The notes under the pieces were generated by a model that did no database searches, had not been told where the DNA came from, and was given only the letters and a program-made list of their open reading frames with translations. Position numbers and translations under genes: made by a program. 64,000 nt of DNA, taken from Spirosoma montaniterrae (lineage in GTDB: Bacteria > Bacteroidota > Bacteroidia > Cytophagales > Spirosomataceae). Every line of letters starts with the position of its first letter. Within the stretch, counting starts at the first letter, position 1. The stretch is taken from assembly GCF_001988955.1 (NCBI RefSeq), contig NZ_CP014263.1, positions 5,684,501-5,748,500 on the forward strand, in the 5' to 3' direction. Below, in pieces: positions 42,402-50,984 of this stretch.

Positions 42402-42992
42402 TTAGCGGCTCAAAAACTGCTCATGCAACGCCACAACCTGCGGGAGCAACAGCGTATGCTCATCATTCACCAATACGTAATCCGCAATTTTCAGCCGGTC
42501 GTCGTCGCTGACCTGCCGGTCGATGATGTTGCGGATTTCGGTTTCTGACCGGTGCGGGTCGCGCTGTCGGATGCGCTCGATCCGTAAGTCGACGGGGGCC
42601 GTTACCACGATGACGGCGTCTATACCGTGACCCGGATTAGCGGCTCCCATCAGCGCGGCTTCTTTTACAACATACGGCTTGTCAGCGTGTTGGTTAACCC
42701 ACGCGGCTGTATCGGCCCATACGCGCGGATGAATCACGGCGTTCAGTTGCGTCAGCAAATTGGGGTCGGCAAATACCTGCGACGCCACCCATGCCCGGTT
42801 ATAACGTCCGAGCGGATCATACGCCTGATTGCCCAGTACGCGCCGGACATCGGCTTTCAGAATTGGGTCGTGTTCAGTAAGCCACTTAGCCCGCTCGTCA
42901 GCGTAATACACGGGCACACCGAGCGTCTCAAACACCCGGCACACCACGCTTTTCCCGGACCCAATGCCGCCCGTTACGCCGATCTGGAGCAT
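42402..42992 (-). CDS. coaE: Dephospho-CoA kinase
   Basis: Last step of coenzyme A synthesis, phosphorylating the 3'-OH of dephospho-CoA; 196 residues from the ATG at 42990-42992. P-loop GVTGGIGSGKSVV, DERAKWL, HPRVW, and VIVVTAPVDLRIERIRQRD are diagnostic. The open frame continues upstream through the tetranucleotide repeat, giving an implausible Asn/Ser/His-rich extension, so the start directly before MLQIGVTGG is used. Last gene of the nusB operon. Confidence 0.95.
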   Translation of the reverse strand: MLQIGVTGGIGSGKSVVCRVFETLGVPVYYADERAKWLTEHDPILKADVRRVLGNQAYDPLGRYNRAWVASQVFADPNLLTQLNAVIHPRVWADTAAWVNQHADKPYVVKEAALMGAANPGHGIDAVIVVTAPVDLRIERIRQRDPHRSETEIRNIIDRQVSDDDRLKIADYVLVNDEHTLLLPQVVALHEQFLSR

Positions 42993-42999
42993 TTTTGAG

Positions 43000-43106
43000 T
43001 GATTGACTGACTGACTGACTGACTGATTGATTGAATGAATGAATGAATGATTGAATGAATGAGCCTTCGCACCCCATTCAATCATTCAATCAATCAGTCA
43101 GTCAAC
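43000..43106. repeat. Inverted repeat of GACT/GATT/GAAT tetranucleotides upstream of coaE
   Basis: Left side TGACTGACTGATTGATTGAA plus several GAAT units, right side the reverse complement of the same order with fewer GAAT copies, around a loop near 43060-43075. It fills the gap between ybbR and coaE. The unequal GAAT counts suggest slippage in one arm. Confidence 0.9.
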
Positions 43107-43110
43107 CACT

Positions 43111-43800
43111 CTATTTTGGTGAAAGCAACTCGCCTACTTCAAAGCTCACCGACACTTTGTCGGCAGATGCGCGGAGAAGTGGGTGCTTAAATTGATTGAC
43201 GGGTAATTCGTTGTCGTAGTTATCAGAAATTCGTTTGCCCGGAATCCGAATCAGCAGCGTATCAGACAAACCGCGCACGAGTCGTTCGGGACCTTCTATC
43301 TCAATGGTGCGGGGCGTCAGATTAATTTGGCTCGACACCACAAAACGGGGCGACAAATTGATATGTATACTGTCGGGGATGAGCCGGATTGTTCTGGTCA
43401 TGCGTCGCTCGAAATGCATTTCGAGCGTGTCGGCCACTACGTAATTGACGCGTAGTTTCTTGGCTTGTTCGGCTAAGGTTGCTGCCAGCGAAGCCGTATT
43501 GATAACCGACGCCTGAATTGGGTCTTTGACAACATAATCGACCGGCTCTGTGCGAAACGGTAGCCACGAATGCCGAAGCAATCCCCAGCCATCGCTCGAT
43601 ACGTTGACCATCACGGTGCGGGGCAGGGGCGTAGTTGGAATGAACTTCGATTCGTTGTAAACGAAGTGAATCGGATAGTCAACGTTCAGGGTATAGCCGC
43701 TTTTATTGAGCGCATTCAGTAACCAGAATAGGGCAGCCGCTCCCAAACAAAGCAGGAAGCGGGTTGGCTGAAACGGACGAGCGTTCGACGGAGTATTCAC
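43111..43800 (-). CDS. YbbR-like domain protein
   Basis: 229 residues using the GTG at 43798-43800 (VNTPSNARPFQPTRFLL); a TTG at 43830 would place the start inside the G-rich palindrome. One N-terminal membrane helix (FLLCLGAAALFWLLNAL), then YbbR/CdaR-like extracytoplasmic domains with IHINLSPRFVVSSQINLTP and TIEIEGPERLVRGLSDTL strands. In Firmicutes such domains regulate a c-di-AMP cyclase; here it lies in the yajC-coaE operon and the role is unknown. Confidence 0.8.
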   Translation of the reverse strand: MNTPSNARPFQPTRFLLCLGAAALFWLLNALNKSGYTLNVDYPIHFVYNESKFIPTTPLPRTVMVNVSSDGWGLLRHSWLPFRTEPVDYVVKDPIQASVINTASLAATLAEQAKKLRVNYVVADTLEMHFERRMTRTIRLIPDSIHINLSPRFVVSSQINLTPRTIEIEGPERLVRGLSDTLLIRIPGKRISDNYDNELPVNQFKHPLLRASADKVSVSFEVGELLSPK

Positions 43801-43818
43801 AGAAAAAGGCTTGTTTAT

Positions 43819-43910
43819 ACCCCACCCCAACCCCTCCCCGTTAGGGAGGGGCTTCCGCTGGAAGCATCTATGCTTAGCCCCACCCTAACGGGGAGGGGTT
43901 GGGGTGGGGT
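43819..43910. repeat. Perfect 28-bp palindrome with a G-quadruplex motif on each strand
   Basis: Arms 43819-43846 and 43883-43910 match exactly. Right arm reads GGGGAGGGGTTGGGGTGGGG on the plus strand, four G4 runs with 1-2 base loops; the left arm gives the same on the minus strand. The 36-base loop holds two small hairpins (CTTCC/GGAAG, AGCAT/ATGCT). Lies between yajC and ybbR. Confidence 0.95.
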
Positions 43911-43914
43911 GTTT

Positions 43915-44232
43915 TTATTCTGTTGCTTCCGTTTTAGCAGTCGCTTCGCGCGAGATGGACGATTTCTCGAAGGTCATCTTCACGCCTTTGTCGACTTCGA
44001 GTGTTACGGTTGTACCATCGACCGAGGCTACGCGGCCATGCAAACCACCAATTGTCACCACGTTATCGCCTTTCTTCAGATTATCGACAAACGTTTTCTG
44101 GTCTTTCTGTTTCTTCTGTTGCGGGCGAATCATAAAGAAATAAAAGACACCAATGATGGCTACCCAAAGCAGCACATTGTAGATCATTGGCGTGTTCGAC
44201 CCTGCCGGGGCCTGTAGCAAAACTGCGTACAT
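43915..44232 (-). CDS. yajC: Preprotein translocase subunit YajC
   Basis: 105-residue inner-membrane partner of SecDF. One transmembrane helix (MIYNVLLWVAIIGVFYFFMI) followed by the invariant RPQQKKQKDQKTFVDNLKKG and GDNVVTIGGLHGRVASVDG. Slightly longer N-terminus than the Escherichia coli protein, as usual in Bacteroidota. Twelve bases downstream of the DUF1573 gene, in the nusB operon. Confidence 0.95.
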   Translation of the reverse strand: MYAVLLQAPAGSNTPMIYNVLLWVAIIGVFYFFMIRPQQKKQKDQKTFVDNLKKGDNVVTIGGLHGRVASVDGTTVTLEVDKGVKMTFEKSSISREATAKTEATE

Positions 44233-44244
44233 AAGTCAGGTAGA

Positions 44245-44685
44245 TTAAGATGTTTTGACGGAGTCAGGTCTGGGGTTGACCATCGCTTTGAATTGCAGGT
44301 CGGTCATGGCCGGGTCTGTATTGGCAAAGATGGTAATCGTTTTATTTTGCTGACCCATTTTACCCCGGCTGTTGAACCGCACTTTCACCGATGAACTTTC
44401 GCCGGGGGCCACCGGTTCGCGGGGCCATTCGGGCGTAGTGCAGCCGCATGAAGCGGTGATGTTGTTGATAATCAGTGGAAACTTGCCAGTGTTCGTGAAC
44501 TTGAACACGTGTTCAGCAGTATCACCTTCTATCATGTTGCCGAAGTCGTAAATGCCTTTTTCTGCGAACGTGATTTTAGGCAATTTGTCTGAGATCGTAG
44601 CTTGAGCCGATTCGCCCTGTTGCCGGTTATCGCAGCCGACCAGGGTTAATCCGCCGAGAAGAAGCAGGAAGAGGTACTGTTTCAT
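44245..44685 (-). CDS. DUF1573 lipoprotein
   Basis: 146 residues, lipobox LTLVGC at Cys18. The DUF1573 immunoglobulin-like fold is shown by FAEKGIYDFGNMIEGDTAEH, VFKFTNTGKFPLIINN, then SCGCTTPEWP and SVKVRFNSRGKMGQQNKTI. A periplasmic or surface protein common in this position in Bacteroidota operons; role unknown. Confidence 0.9.
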   Translation of the reverse strand: MKQYLFLLLLGGLTLVGCDNRQQGESAQATISDKLPKITFAEKGIYDFGNMIEGDTAEHVFKFTNTGKFPLIINNITASCGCTTPEWPREPVAPGESSSVKVRFNSRGKMGQQNKTITIFANTDPAMTDLQFKAMVNPRPDSVKTS

Positions 44686-44696
44686 AGCAGTGTTCT

Positions 44697-44780
44697 CAGT
44701 GAACAGTCATCAACCAACAGCCAACAGTTGGTCGAAACGTACAGTTTCGCTGTTGGTTGTTGGTTGATGACTGTTCACTG
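44697..44780. repeat. 31-bp inverted repeat between ytxH and DUF1573 genes
   Basis: Arms 44697-44727 and 44750-44780, one G/A difference; word CAGTGAACAGTCATCAACCA, continuing ACAGCCAACAG. It lies inside the nusB operon between codirectional genes and its right arm ends 1 bp before the ytxH stop. Confidence 0.92.
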
Positions 44781-44781
44781 C

Positions 44782-45084
44782 TTAGGCGTTTTGCTGTTTA
44801 ATCTGGGCCATGAGCCGGTCAACGTCTTCGAGCAGGCGTTCGGCTTTTTCACGGGCGTCGTTTACAACGCGCTGCCCTTCATTTTTCGACAAATTTTCGG
44901 GCAGGTCTGCTGAAGTCATCAGTTCGTTGAGCAGTTGCTCCAACTGTTCGCGGTACTTCGAGAGCCGGAACGACAGCCGGTCGCGCGTGACCATGCCCTT
45001 TTCGGGCGCGAACAACATACCAATCGCCGTGCCGACCCCAATGCCGACCAGCATAAACGTTACATCACGAGCAATGCGGTTCAT
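44782..45084 (-). CDS. YtxH domain protein
   Basis: 100 residues. A glycine-rich membrane helix (FMLVGIGVGTAIGMLFAPEKG) is the YtxH/gas-vesicle-like signature, followed by a coiled-coil region (REQLEQLLNELM, REKAERLLEDVDRLM). A small membrane protein of unknown function in the nusB operon. Confidence 0.88.
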   Translation of the reverse strand: MNRIARDVTFMLVGIGVGTAIGMLFAPEKGMVTRDRLSFRLSKYREQLEQLLNELMTSADLPENLSKNEGQRVVNDAREKAERLLEDVDRLMAQIKQQNA

Positions 45085-45103
45085 CGTTATAAGAGTTGTA
45101 GTG

Positions 45104-45182
45104 TTGTAAGGTTGGATAGTTATAAGGTTGTTGTGCTGAGTCTGGCATAACTTTACAACTTTATAACAATATAACCTTACAA
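45104..45182. repeat. Degenerate inverted repeat between nusB and ytxH genes
   Basis: Arms at about 45104-45137 and 45150-45182 with several mismatches, word TTGTAAGGTT..TTATAAGGTTGT, AT-rich. The weakest member of the series, and immediately adjacent to the nusB stop codon. Confidence 0.7.
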
Positions 45183-45183
45183 C

Positions 45184-46353
45184 TCACTTGTTATCTAAAA
45201 GGCCCCGTCCGCTTTTCCGCAGGCGACCCGACGCTTGCAGCTTCTCGGAGAGGTTATCTAAAATTCCATTGACAAACTTACCGCTTTTGGGCGTACTGTA
45301 CGACTTTGCCAGTTCGATATATTCGTTAATGGTCACTTTCACGGGAATGTTTGGGAAGCTAAGTAGCTCACAAACTGCCAGTTTCAGAATAATCATATCC
45401 AGCATTGCCACGCGTTCAACGTCCCAGTTTTGCAGTTGGTCGGCCAGCATGGTTTCATAGTCGTCGTTGTTATCGATAAAATTATCGAACAATGTGGTCA
45501 GGAAACGCTCATCCTCTTCCCAGTCGTCGGTCAGCGGTTCGAGTTTCAGCCCACCCGCGCTCGTTGCCGATTTGAGCGTTCGGATTGCCAGCCCGCGTAC
45601 AACTTCGCTGTTTTCGGCCCAGCTCAAATCAATTTCGGCCAGAAAATCGCGAATAATTTCGTGCTTGAACACCAACGTGCGAAGTACGTACTGAATTAAC
45701 GTCTGATCTTCGTCTGGCGTATGCGTTTTCTGTTCGCAATAGGCGCGGTAGGTCTCGTCGGTTTTCAGCACTTCGCGCAGGGCTTTGCGAATAAACCCCA
45801 ACTCGTCGGCCCACGAAACGCCGTGGCGAACGGCTTCGTTTTGCAGCGGCTGATGCGCGGCCAACGCCTGCACCACCGTGTTGTCGTTCAGCGTCGATGC
45901 AAATGGGAAGGGGGTTTCGTCAACATCGCGGTACTGCCGTTCACTATCGATACGGGCGGCATGGCCCAACTCAACCAGCAGCAATAAAATACGCAGGTAA
46001 TCTTCGTAGATGCCATTCACCTGCCGAATCATCATCTGGGCGAGGTGTTGACGGTCTTTTTTAGCGCGGATGCGGTAGAATAGCAGCCCGTCGTTAGCGG
46101 CTTTCAGGACGCTGGCGGGCGCGTCGTCGTCCTGAGCGGGCTGATTGGTTTTAACGGCTTCTTCAAACAGCAGACCCGCCAGTTTACGATACCCTTCCAG
46201 TTGCGGCTTATTCTGCGGCTTCATGGAGTTGAGATCGGGTTGAAACAGATCGGCGATGCCATCGAGGGCTAATTGCTGGTTTGAAGCCCGCGCCTGTTCG
46301 AGCGCGTACACGGCCTGCATTACTTTAATACGAAGGAGTCGCCGGTTCAACAT
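45184..46353 (-). CDS. nusB: Transcription antitermination protein NusB, long form
   Basis: 389 residues. NusB binds the boxA RNA of rRNA leaders and supports antitermination. The NusB fold is C-terminal (about 240-375): DNFIDNNDDYETMLADQLQN, WDVERVAMLDMIILKLAVCE, LLSFPNIPVKVTINEYIELA, then STPKSGKFVNGILDNL. The 230-residue N-terminal part, starting RLLRIKVMQAVYALEQARA, is the extra region typical of Bacteroidota. First gene of the minus operon nusB-ytxH-DUF1573-yajC-ybbR-coaE. Confidence 0.94.
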   Translation of the reverse strand: MLNRRLLRIKVMQAVYALEQARASNQQLALDGIADLFQPDLNSMKPQNKPQLEGYRKLAGLLFEEAVKTNQPAQDDDAPASVLKAANDGLLFYRIRAKKDRQHLAQMMIRQVNGIYEDYLRILLLLVELGHAARIDSERQYRDVDETPFPFASTLNDNTVVQALAAHQPLQNEAVRHGVSWADELGFIRKALREVLKTDETYRAYCEQKTHTPDEDQTLIQYVLRTLVFKHEIIRDFLAEIDLSWAENSEVVRGLAIRTLKSATSAGGLKLEPLTDDWEEDERFLTTLFDNFIDNNDDYETMLADQLQNWDVERVAMLDMIILKLAVCELLSFPNIPVKVTINEYIELAKSYSTPKSGKFVNGILDNLSEKLQASGRLRKSGRGLLDNK

Positions 46354-46467
46354 GGTGTTTCTGCGGAGTTAGTTTGCCGATAAATAAAAGAACATCTGAA
46401 ATTGCGGGCGCAAAGATACGAATTTTTCCCCGCCCAACCGTGTTCCCCTGAAAAACGCGGCCTGTTT

Positions 46468-48249
46468 GTGAAAGCACTTTCCTACCTCAATAAATATCTC
46501 CTCAAATACAAATGGTATCTGATTTGGGGAACGGTATTTACAATTATATCCAACCTCTTCGGCATTTTTCCGGCGCAACTGGTTCGATACGCGCTCGACC
46601 TCGTTCGCGAAACCCTCGACGTGTATTACCTCTATGATCAGTCGCCGTTGCAGGCGTCGCTCTATGATGTTTTTGCATTCAGTTTGTTGCTGTTTGCGGG
46701 TGGCACGCTCGTGATGGCGTTACTGAAAGGCTTTTTCCTGTTTTTGGTGCGCCAAACGCTTATCGTGATGTCGCGGCACGTAGAATACGACCTGAAAAAC
46801 GAAATCTACGACCACTACCAAACGCTGCCGCTCAGTTTTTACCGCCAGCACAACACGGGCGATTTGATGGCCCGCATTTCGGAAGACGTGGGAAAGGTGC
46901 GGATGTACATCGGGCCAAGTATTATGTACGGCCTGAACCTGATAGTGCTGTTCATTCTGGTTATCACCTACATGGTTAGCATTAACGCCCGGTTGTCGCT
47001 GTACGTGCTGCTGCCGTTGCCAGTGCTATCGGTCGCAATTTATTTAGTCAATAACATCATCATTCGGCGGTCGGAAGAAATTCAGCGCAGCTTATCGAAG
47101 TTATCGACGTATGTGCAGGAAGCGTTTTCGGGTATTCGCGTGCTGAAAGCGTTTGTACAGGAAGAAAATTCGGCGCAGAAGTTTGAACTCGAAAGCGATC
47201 AGTACCGCCAGAAATCGCTCGGCCTGACCCGCGTCGATTCGCTGTTTTTCCCGATTGTTGCCATTCTGGTGGGTCTGAGCAACGTGCTTGTCGTGTATGT
47301 GGGCGGGCAGGAAATTCTGGCCGGTCGGCTCACTCCGGGCAACATCACCGAGTTCATTCTGTACGTCAATATGCTGACATGGCCCGTGATGGCCCTCGGC
47401 TGGACCACGAGCCAAACCCAACGGGCCGCAGCCTCGCAGGAGCGCATCAACGAGTTTCTGAATATCAGAACTGACATCGTTTCTAAGAAAAACATAACCC
47501 ATACCATTCAGGGCGAAATCGAGTTTAAAAACGTGCGGTTCGTGTATCCTGATTCGGGCATTGTGGCCGTCAAAAACTTCTCGATGCACGTGCGGGCGGG
47601 CGAAACCGTCGCCATTCTGGGTACAACGGGTTCGGGCAAAAGTACGCTGGCGAACCTGCTCACGCGGATGTATGACGTGAGTGCAGGCGAGATTTGTATC
47701 GACGGGGTTTCGATTCAGGATTACAACCTGACCAACCTGCGCGAACAGATGGGCTACGTGCCGCAGGATGTGTTCCTGTTCTCTGAAACCATCAGCAACA
47801 ACGTGCGCTTTGGCAAACCCGACCTGCCGCAGGCCCGCGTCGAACAGGCCGTGCGCGACGCCGATTTGTACCAAAACGTGGTCGATTTTCCTGAAGGCTT
47901 TGAAACACGGGTAGGCGAACGGGGCGTTACGTTGTCGGGGGGGCAGAAGCAGCGGCTGAGCATTGCCCGCGCCATTGCCCGCAACCCAAAGATTCTGATC
48001 CTGGACGATTGTCTGTCGGCGGTGGATACCAACACCGAAAACATCATTTTGAACAATCTCCGGCGCATCATGGCCGACCGCACGTCGGTGGTGATTTCGC
48101 ACCGCGTTTCGTCGGCCAAACTCGCCGACTACATCATCATGCTCGATGATGGTGCAATTGTTGAAGAAGGCACCCACGACGACCTCCTGGCCCGCAACGG
48201 TGCGTACCGCGAACTCTACGACAAGCAGTTGCAGACGGAGGAGGTGTAG
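46468..48249 (+). CDS. ABC exporter, fused permease-ATPase
   Basis: 593 residues from a GTG at 46468 (VKALSYLNKYLLKYKWYLIW); an upstream TTG frame adds no homologous sequence. Six transmembrane helices (to about 310), then the ATPase: Walker A GTTGSGKST, Q-loop YVPQDVFLFS, signature LSGGQKQRLSIARAI, Walker B ILILDDCLSAVD (Cys-Leu in place of the common Ala-Thr; the usual catalytic Glu position is Asp/Cys-like), and H-loop ISHR. The apparent lack of the Glu after Walker B (DDC instead of DEA/DE) would mark a degenerate ATP site. MsbA/MDR-like family, substrate unknown. Confidence 0.88.
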   Translation: MKALSYLNKYLLKYKWYLIWGTVFTIISNLFGIFPAQLVRYALDLVRETLDVYYLYDQSPLQASLYDVFAFSLLLFAGGTLVMALLKGFFLFLVRQTLIVMSRHVEYDLKNEIYDHYQTLPLSFYRQHNTGDLMARISEDVGKVRMYIGPSIMYGLNLIVLFILVITYMVSINARLSLYVLLPLPVLSVAIYLVNNIIIRRSEEIQRSLSKLSTYVQEAFSGIRVLKAFVQEENSAQKFELESDQYRQKSLGLTRVDSLFFPIVAILVGLSNVLVVYVGGQEILAGRLTPGNITEFILYVNMLTWPVMALGWTTSQTQRAAASQERINEFLNIRTDIVSKKNITHTIQGEIEFKNVRFVYPDSGIVAVKNFSMHVRAGETVAILGTTGSGKSTLANLLTRMYDVSAGEICIDGVSIQDYNLTNLREQMGYVPQDVFLFSETISNNVRFGKPDLPQARVEQAVRDADLYQNVVDFPEGFETRVGERGVTLSGGQKQRLSIARAIARNPKILILDDCLSAVDTNTENIILNNLRRIMADRTSVVISHRVSSAKLADYIIMLDDGAIVEEGTHDDLLARNGAYRELYDKQLQTEEV

Positions 48250-48251
48250 AT

Positions 48252-48674
48252 TTATAGATGAGTACGAAGAAAATCGTCAAACAGCATAATGCGACGAAAC
48301 CCTCTTGAGCGAGCTTCTCTATAGATAGGTTGGTCGCGTGTGAGCAGAACGCCGTTTAGTTGAATAGCTAAAGCCAGATAAGCTACGTCTTTCGGGTCTG
48401 TTTCTCCTATCAATCGTGTGGATTCACGCAAGGCATAATCACTCAAATAGTAAGTAGGCAGAATAGTAAGTGGTTGAAAAATAGCAATCGTGAACCGCTT
48501 TAGTTCATCATCTTTAAGCTTTGATTTGTTGATAATTGTTTCGCTGTACTTCTCTATTTCAGTCAGGGCGAATTGCGGCAGCAATGGGTTAAGTTGCTGG
48601 AAAACAGTTTTATAAAAACTCTTACCGCTAATCAACGCGCCCATTAAAACATTCGCGTCAATTATATAACTCAT
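48252..48674 (-). CDS. PIN-domain nuclease, VapC-like toxin
   Basis: 140 residues. PIN-fold acids: Asp6 in YIIDANVL, Glu in ALTEIEKYSE, Asp in GETDPKDVAYLAL, and Asp in LLTRDQPIY. The chain matches the PIN family with a C-terminal LTRDxPIYxxA motif. It is the toxin half of a type II pair; its ATG overlaps the stop of the upstream antitoxin gene by four bases. Confidence 0.87.
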   Translation of the reverse strand: MSYIIDANVLMGALISGKSFYKTVFQQLNPLLPQFALTEIEKYSETIINKSKLKDDELKRFTIAIFQPLTILPTYYLSDYALRESTRLIGETDPKDVAYLALAIQLNGVLLTRDQPIYREARSRGFRRIMLFDDFLRTHL

Positions 48675-48895
48675 TTGGGTAAAACAAATTTATGTTTCTC
48701 CTGTTCCCATGCTTGCTGCCGGGCCGTTTGCCAGGCCGGGTCATGCATAGGGTCTTCGTCTGACAACTCCTGGAGAATTGCCATAGCAGCAATTTTCATT
48801 TCCAGATGCGCTGCTGAATCGCTCAATAAATTTTTAACAAGATCATAGCCCAGGGTTTCCACTACGCTGTCTTCTACTTCGATTGTGACCTGCAT
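48671..48895 (-). CDS. Antitoxin partner of the PIN toxin
   Basis: 74 residues, no family recognised with certainty. MQVTIEVEDSVVETLGYDLV resembles short ribbon-strand antitoxin openings, and the acidic DPMHDPAWQTARQQAWEQEK tail would wrap the toxin. The call rests on size, the four-base overlap with the PIN gene, and the antitoxin-first order. Confidence 0.75.
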   Translation of the reverse strand: MQVTIEVEDSVVETLGYDLVKNLLSDSAAHLEMKIAAMAILQELSDEDPMHDPAWQTARQQAWEQEKHKFVLPK

Positions 48896-48979
48896 AAACT
48901 CAATTAGTTTTGTACTCGCTTCTTTAACAGTGCCAATGGTAGTTTTTGTGCTAAGTTTACATAAAAAGCATTAAAAAGT

Positions 48980-50209
48980 ATGAATCCCCGCGTCTGGTTC
49001 AAAAGCATTTCGCTCGAAAACGTCCGCTCGTTCGGTACGAAGCAGACCATCTATTTCACCGAAAACGGCAAGCCCGATGGGAAAACCGCCCGCTGGAACG
49101 TGATTCTGGGCGATAACGGCACGGGGAAAACGACGGTGTTGAAGGGGTTGTGCATGGCTACGGGCAATTATTGGAACGATTCAGATGCGTTGTTTTTCCG
49201 GCGGTTCTCTCGCGAAAGCCCGCAAATAGAATGTGTTGCCGATAAAGATGGCGGTGAGGTAAAACTTGATAAATTTTGGATTAGTTATGGTGCGATGAGA
49301 AATGGTGAGTATGTCCATTCTGCTAATTACTCAGCCGGTCATAAGGTGAAAGCTGACCTTTTATTAACCGCATACGGAGCCGCCCGAGCTGCAACATCGC
49401 TCTCTCCATCACTGTCACAACAGCAAAACAATGTTCAGAACCTTTTTATAGATGGGAGTCCTTTATTGAATCCTGAGCAGTGGCTACTAAACGCTGAATT
49501 GGCTGCTAAACAGAGTGATGATAAGCAAAACTATTATGACCGTGTTAAAAAATCGCTGGAAAAATTATTTGAGGGGGAAGTTATAGGTATAGAATCTAAA
49601 ACTAACTATTACAGCACAAATGTATATTTCAAAACTCACTACGGAGAAGTTCGCCTTCACGAACTAAGCCTCGGCTACAAAACGCTTATCGCATGGATGG
49701 TCGATTTTGCTAAAGGCTTGTTCGACCGCTACCCCGACAGCGAAGACCCGCTGGCCGAACCTGCCGTTTGTTTGGTCGATGAAATTGATTTGCATTTGCA
49801 TCCGAAGTTTCAGCGCACCATTATTCAGTTTTTGACCGAGACATTTCCAAACACGCAGTTCATTGTTACGGCGCATAGCCCGCTGATTGTGCAATCAGCA
49901 GAAGACGCCAATATTATTTTGCTGAAACGCGAAGGCGACGAAACCCGCGTGGTGCAGGGAATGGAAGTGCATAGCTGGCGGATCGATCAGATTTTAAGTA
50001 GTGATTTGTTTGGCGGAATCAGTACCCGCCCGCCCGAAACCGAAACAAAAATGCAACGTCGGCGGGCGTTGCTGCTCAAAGACGGGCGTACCGAAGAGGA
50101 AGACAAAGAATTGGCCCAACTGGAAGAAGAATTGGGTATGCTGACGGCTTCGGAATCGGAAGAAGCTTTAAAAGCATTGCAACTGATTAATAAAGCTTTG
50201 CCCCATTAA
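48980..50209 (+). CDS. ptuA: AAA ATPase of a Septu-like defence pair
   Basis: 409 residues, AAA_21/OLD-like ABC-type ATPase. Walker A GDNGTGKT (44-51), N-terminal ISLENVRSFG strand, signature-like HELSLGYKTLIAWM, Walker B CLVDEIDLHLHP with the usual acidic pair, then FIVTAHSPLIV. The C-terminus is a charged coiled coil (EEDKELAQLEEELGML). It is followed five bases later by a TIGR02646-type HNH gene, which is the PtuA-PtuB arrangement (also the effector pair of retron Ec78). A+T content in the middle (49.3-49.6 kb) is higher than the neighbours, suggesting transfer. Confidence 0.85.
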   Translation: MNPRVWFKSISLENVRSFGTKQTIYFTENGKPDGKTARWNVILGDNGTGKTTVLKGLCMATGNYWNDSDALFFRRFSRESPQIECVADKDGGEVKLDKFWISYGAMRNGEYVHSANYSAGHKVKADLLLTAYGAARAATSLSPSLSQQQNNVQNLFIDGSPLLNPEQWLLNAELAAKQSDDKQNYYDRVKKSLEKLFEGEVIGIESKTNYYSTNVYFKTHYGEVRLHELSLGYKTLIAWMVDFAKGLFDRYPDSEDPLAEPAVCLVDEIDLHLHPKFQRTIIQFLTETFPNTQFIVTAHSPLIVQSAEDANIILLKREGDETRVVQGMEVHSWRIDQILSSDLFGGISTRPPETETKMQRRRALLLKDGRTEEEDKELAQLEEELGMLTASESEEALKALQLINKALPH

Positions 50210-50214
50210 CGCCT

Positions 50215-50952
50215 GTGATTAAGCTTGATAAAACTACCGTAATAGTACCAACAATTTTAGCGGCAGGTGGGAGAGGGGAAAAGGCTGTAGACAAACTGAA
50301 AGCTGCGTTCGATTCGGGAAATACCACGTTTGATTTTGAGTCGGCCATCTACGGTCATGCATCGGTCAAAGAGACCTTGAAACTGTTATAGCACGATAAA
50401 TGCTGTTTTTGCGAGACCCGCATCAGTCATGTCGAACATGGCGACGTAGAGCATTTCAGGCCCAAAGCTGGTTATCAGGTAAATGAAGCGCAGTTACTGG
50501 TGAAGCCAGGTTATTACTGGCTGGCCTATGATTTTGAGAATCTGTTTTTTTGCTGTCAGATTTGCAATCAGGTCTATAAGAAAAACTATTTCCCACTGGC
50601 CGACGAAAGCAAACGCGCCAACTCGCATCATGACGATCATACGCTTGAAGAAAGTTTGATCCTGCATCCGGCTTTCGATGCAATTGATGAACACTTGACG
50701 TTCGAGGCAGAAATTGCCAAGCCTAAAAACGGTTCGCGCAAAGGAACCGAAACCATCAAACGCACAGGTCTCAATCGTGAGCTTTTGCTAAAGGAACGGT
50801 TGGAGCATTTGAAAAAACTACGCTTTCTGGCGAAAGGTGTTGAACAGAATATTGCTTACGCCGACGAAATCAGAGCGGCTTTTAAGGAATGGGGAAAGTT
50901 TGACAGCCTCTTCTCCGCGATGGTTCGCGCCAACTTCCCCAGCCTGATTTGA
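50215..50952 (+). pseudogene. ptuB: HNH nuclease of the Septu-like pair, interrupted by TAG
   Basis: A 245-codon frame from the GTG at 50215 to TGA 50950-50952, broken by one TAG at codon 59 (50389-50391). Both sides are homologous to the same family: CCFCETRISHVEHGDVEHFR before and WLAYDFENLFFCCQICNQ after, the zinc and HNH elements of TIGR02646 (PtuB). The codon sits just before HDKCCFCE, where homologs often have Gln, so CAG to TAG is the simplest change. Without suppression only 58 residues are made, before the active site. Reinitiation at 50500 would lose the first Cys pair. It could also be a base-call error. Confidence 0.85.
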
Positions 50953-50984
50953 AACAAAACGACCTCCGTTTCCGATTTATCGGT

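Noticed and set aside
42402..43085. coaE with a 31-residue Asn/Ser/His-rich N-terminal extension
   Set aside because: The extension is a translation of the tetranucleotide palindrome; the kinase fold starts directly at the ATG at 42992.
47101..48177. 358-codon minus-strand frame opposite the ABC exporter
   Set aside because: Antisense shadow of the ATPase domain; no homology recognised.
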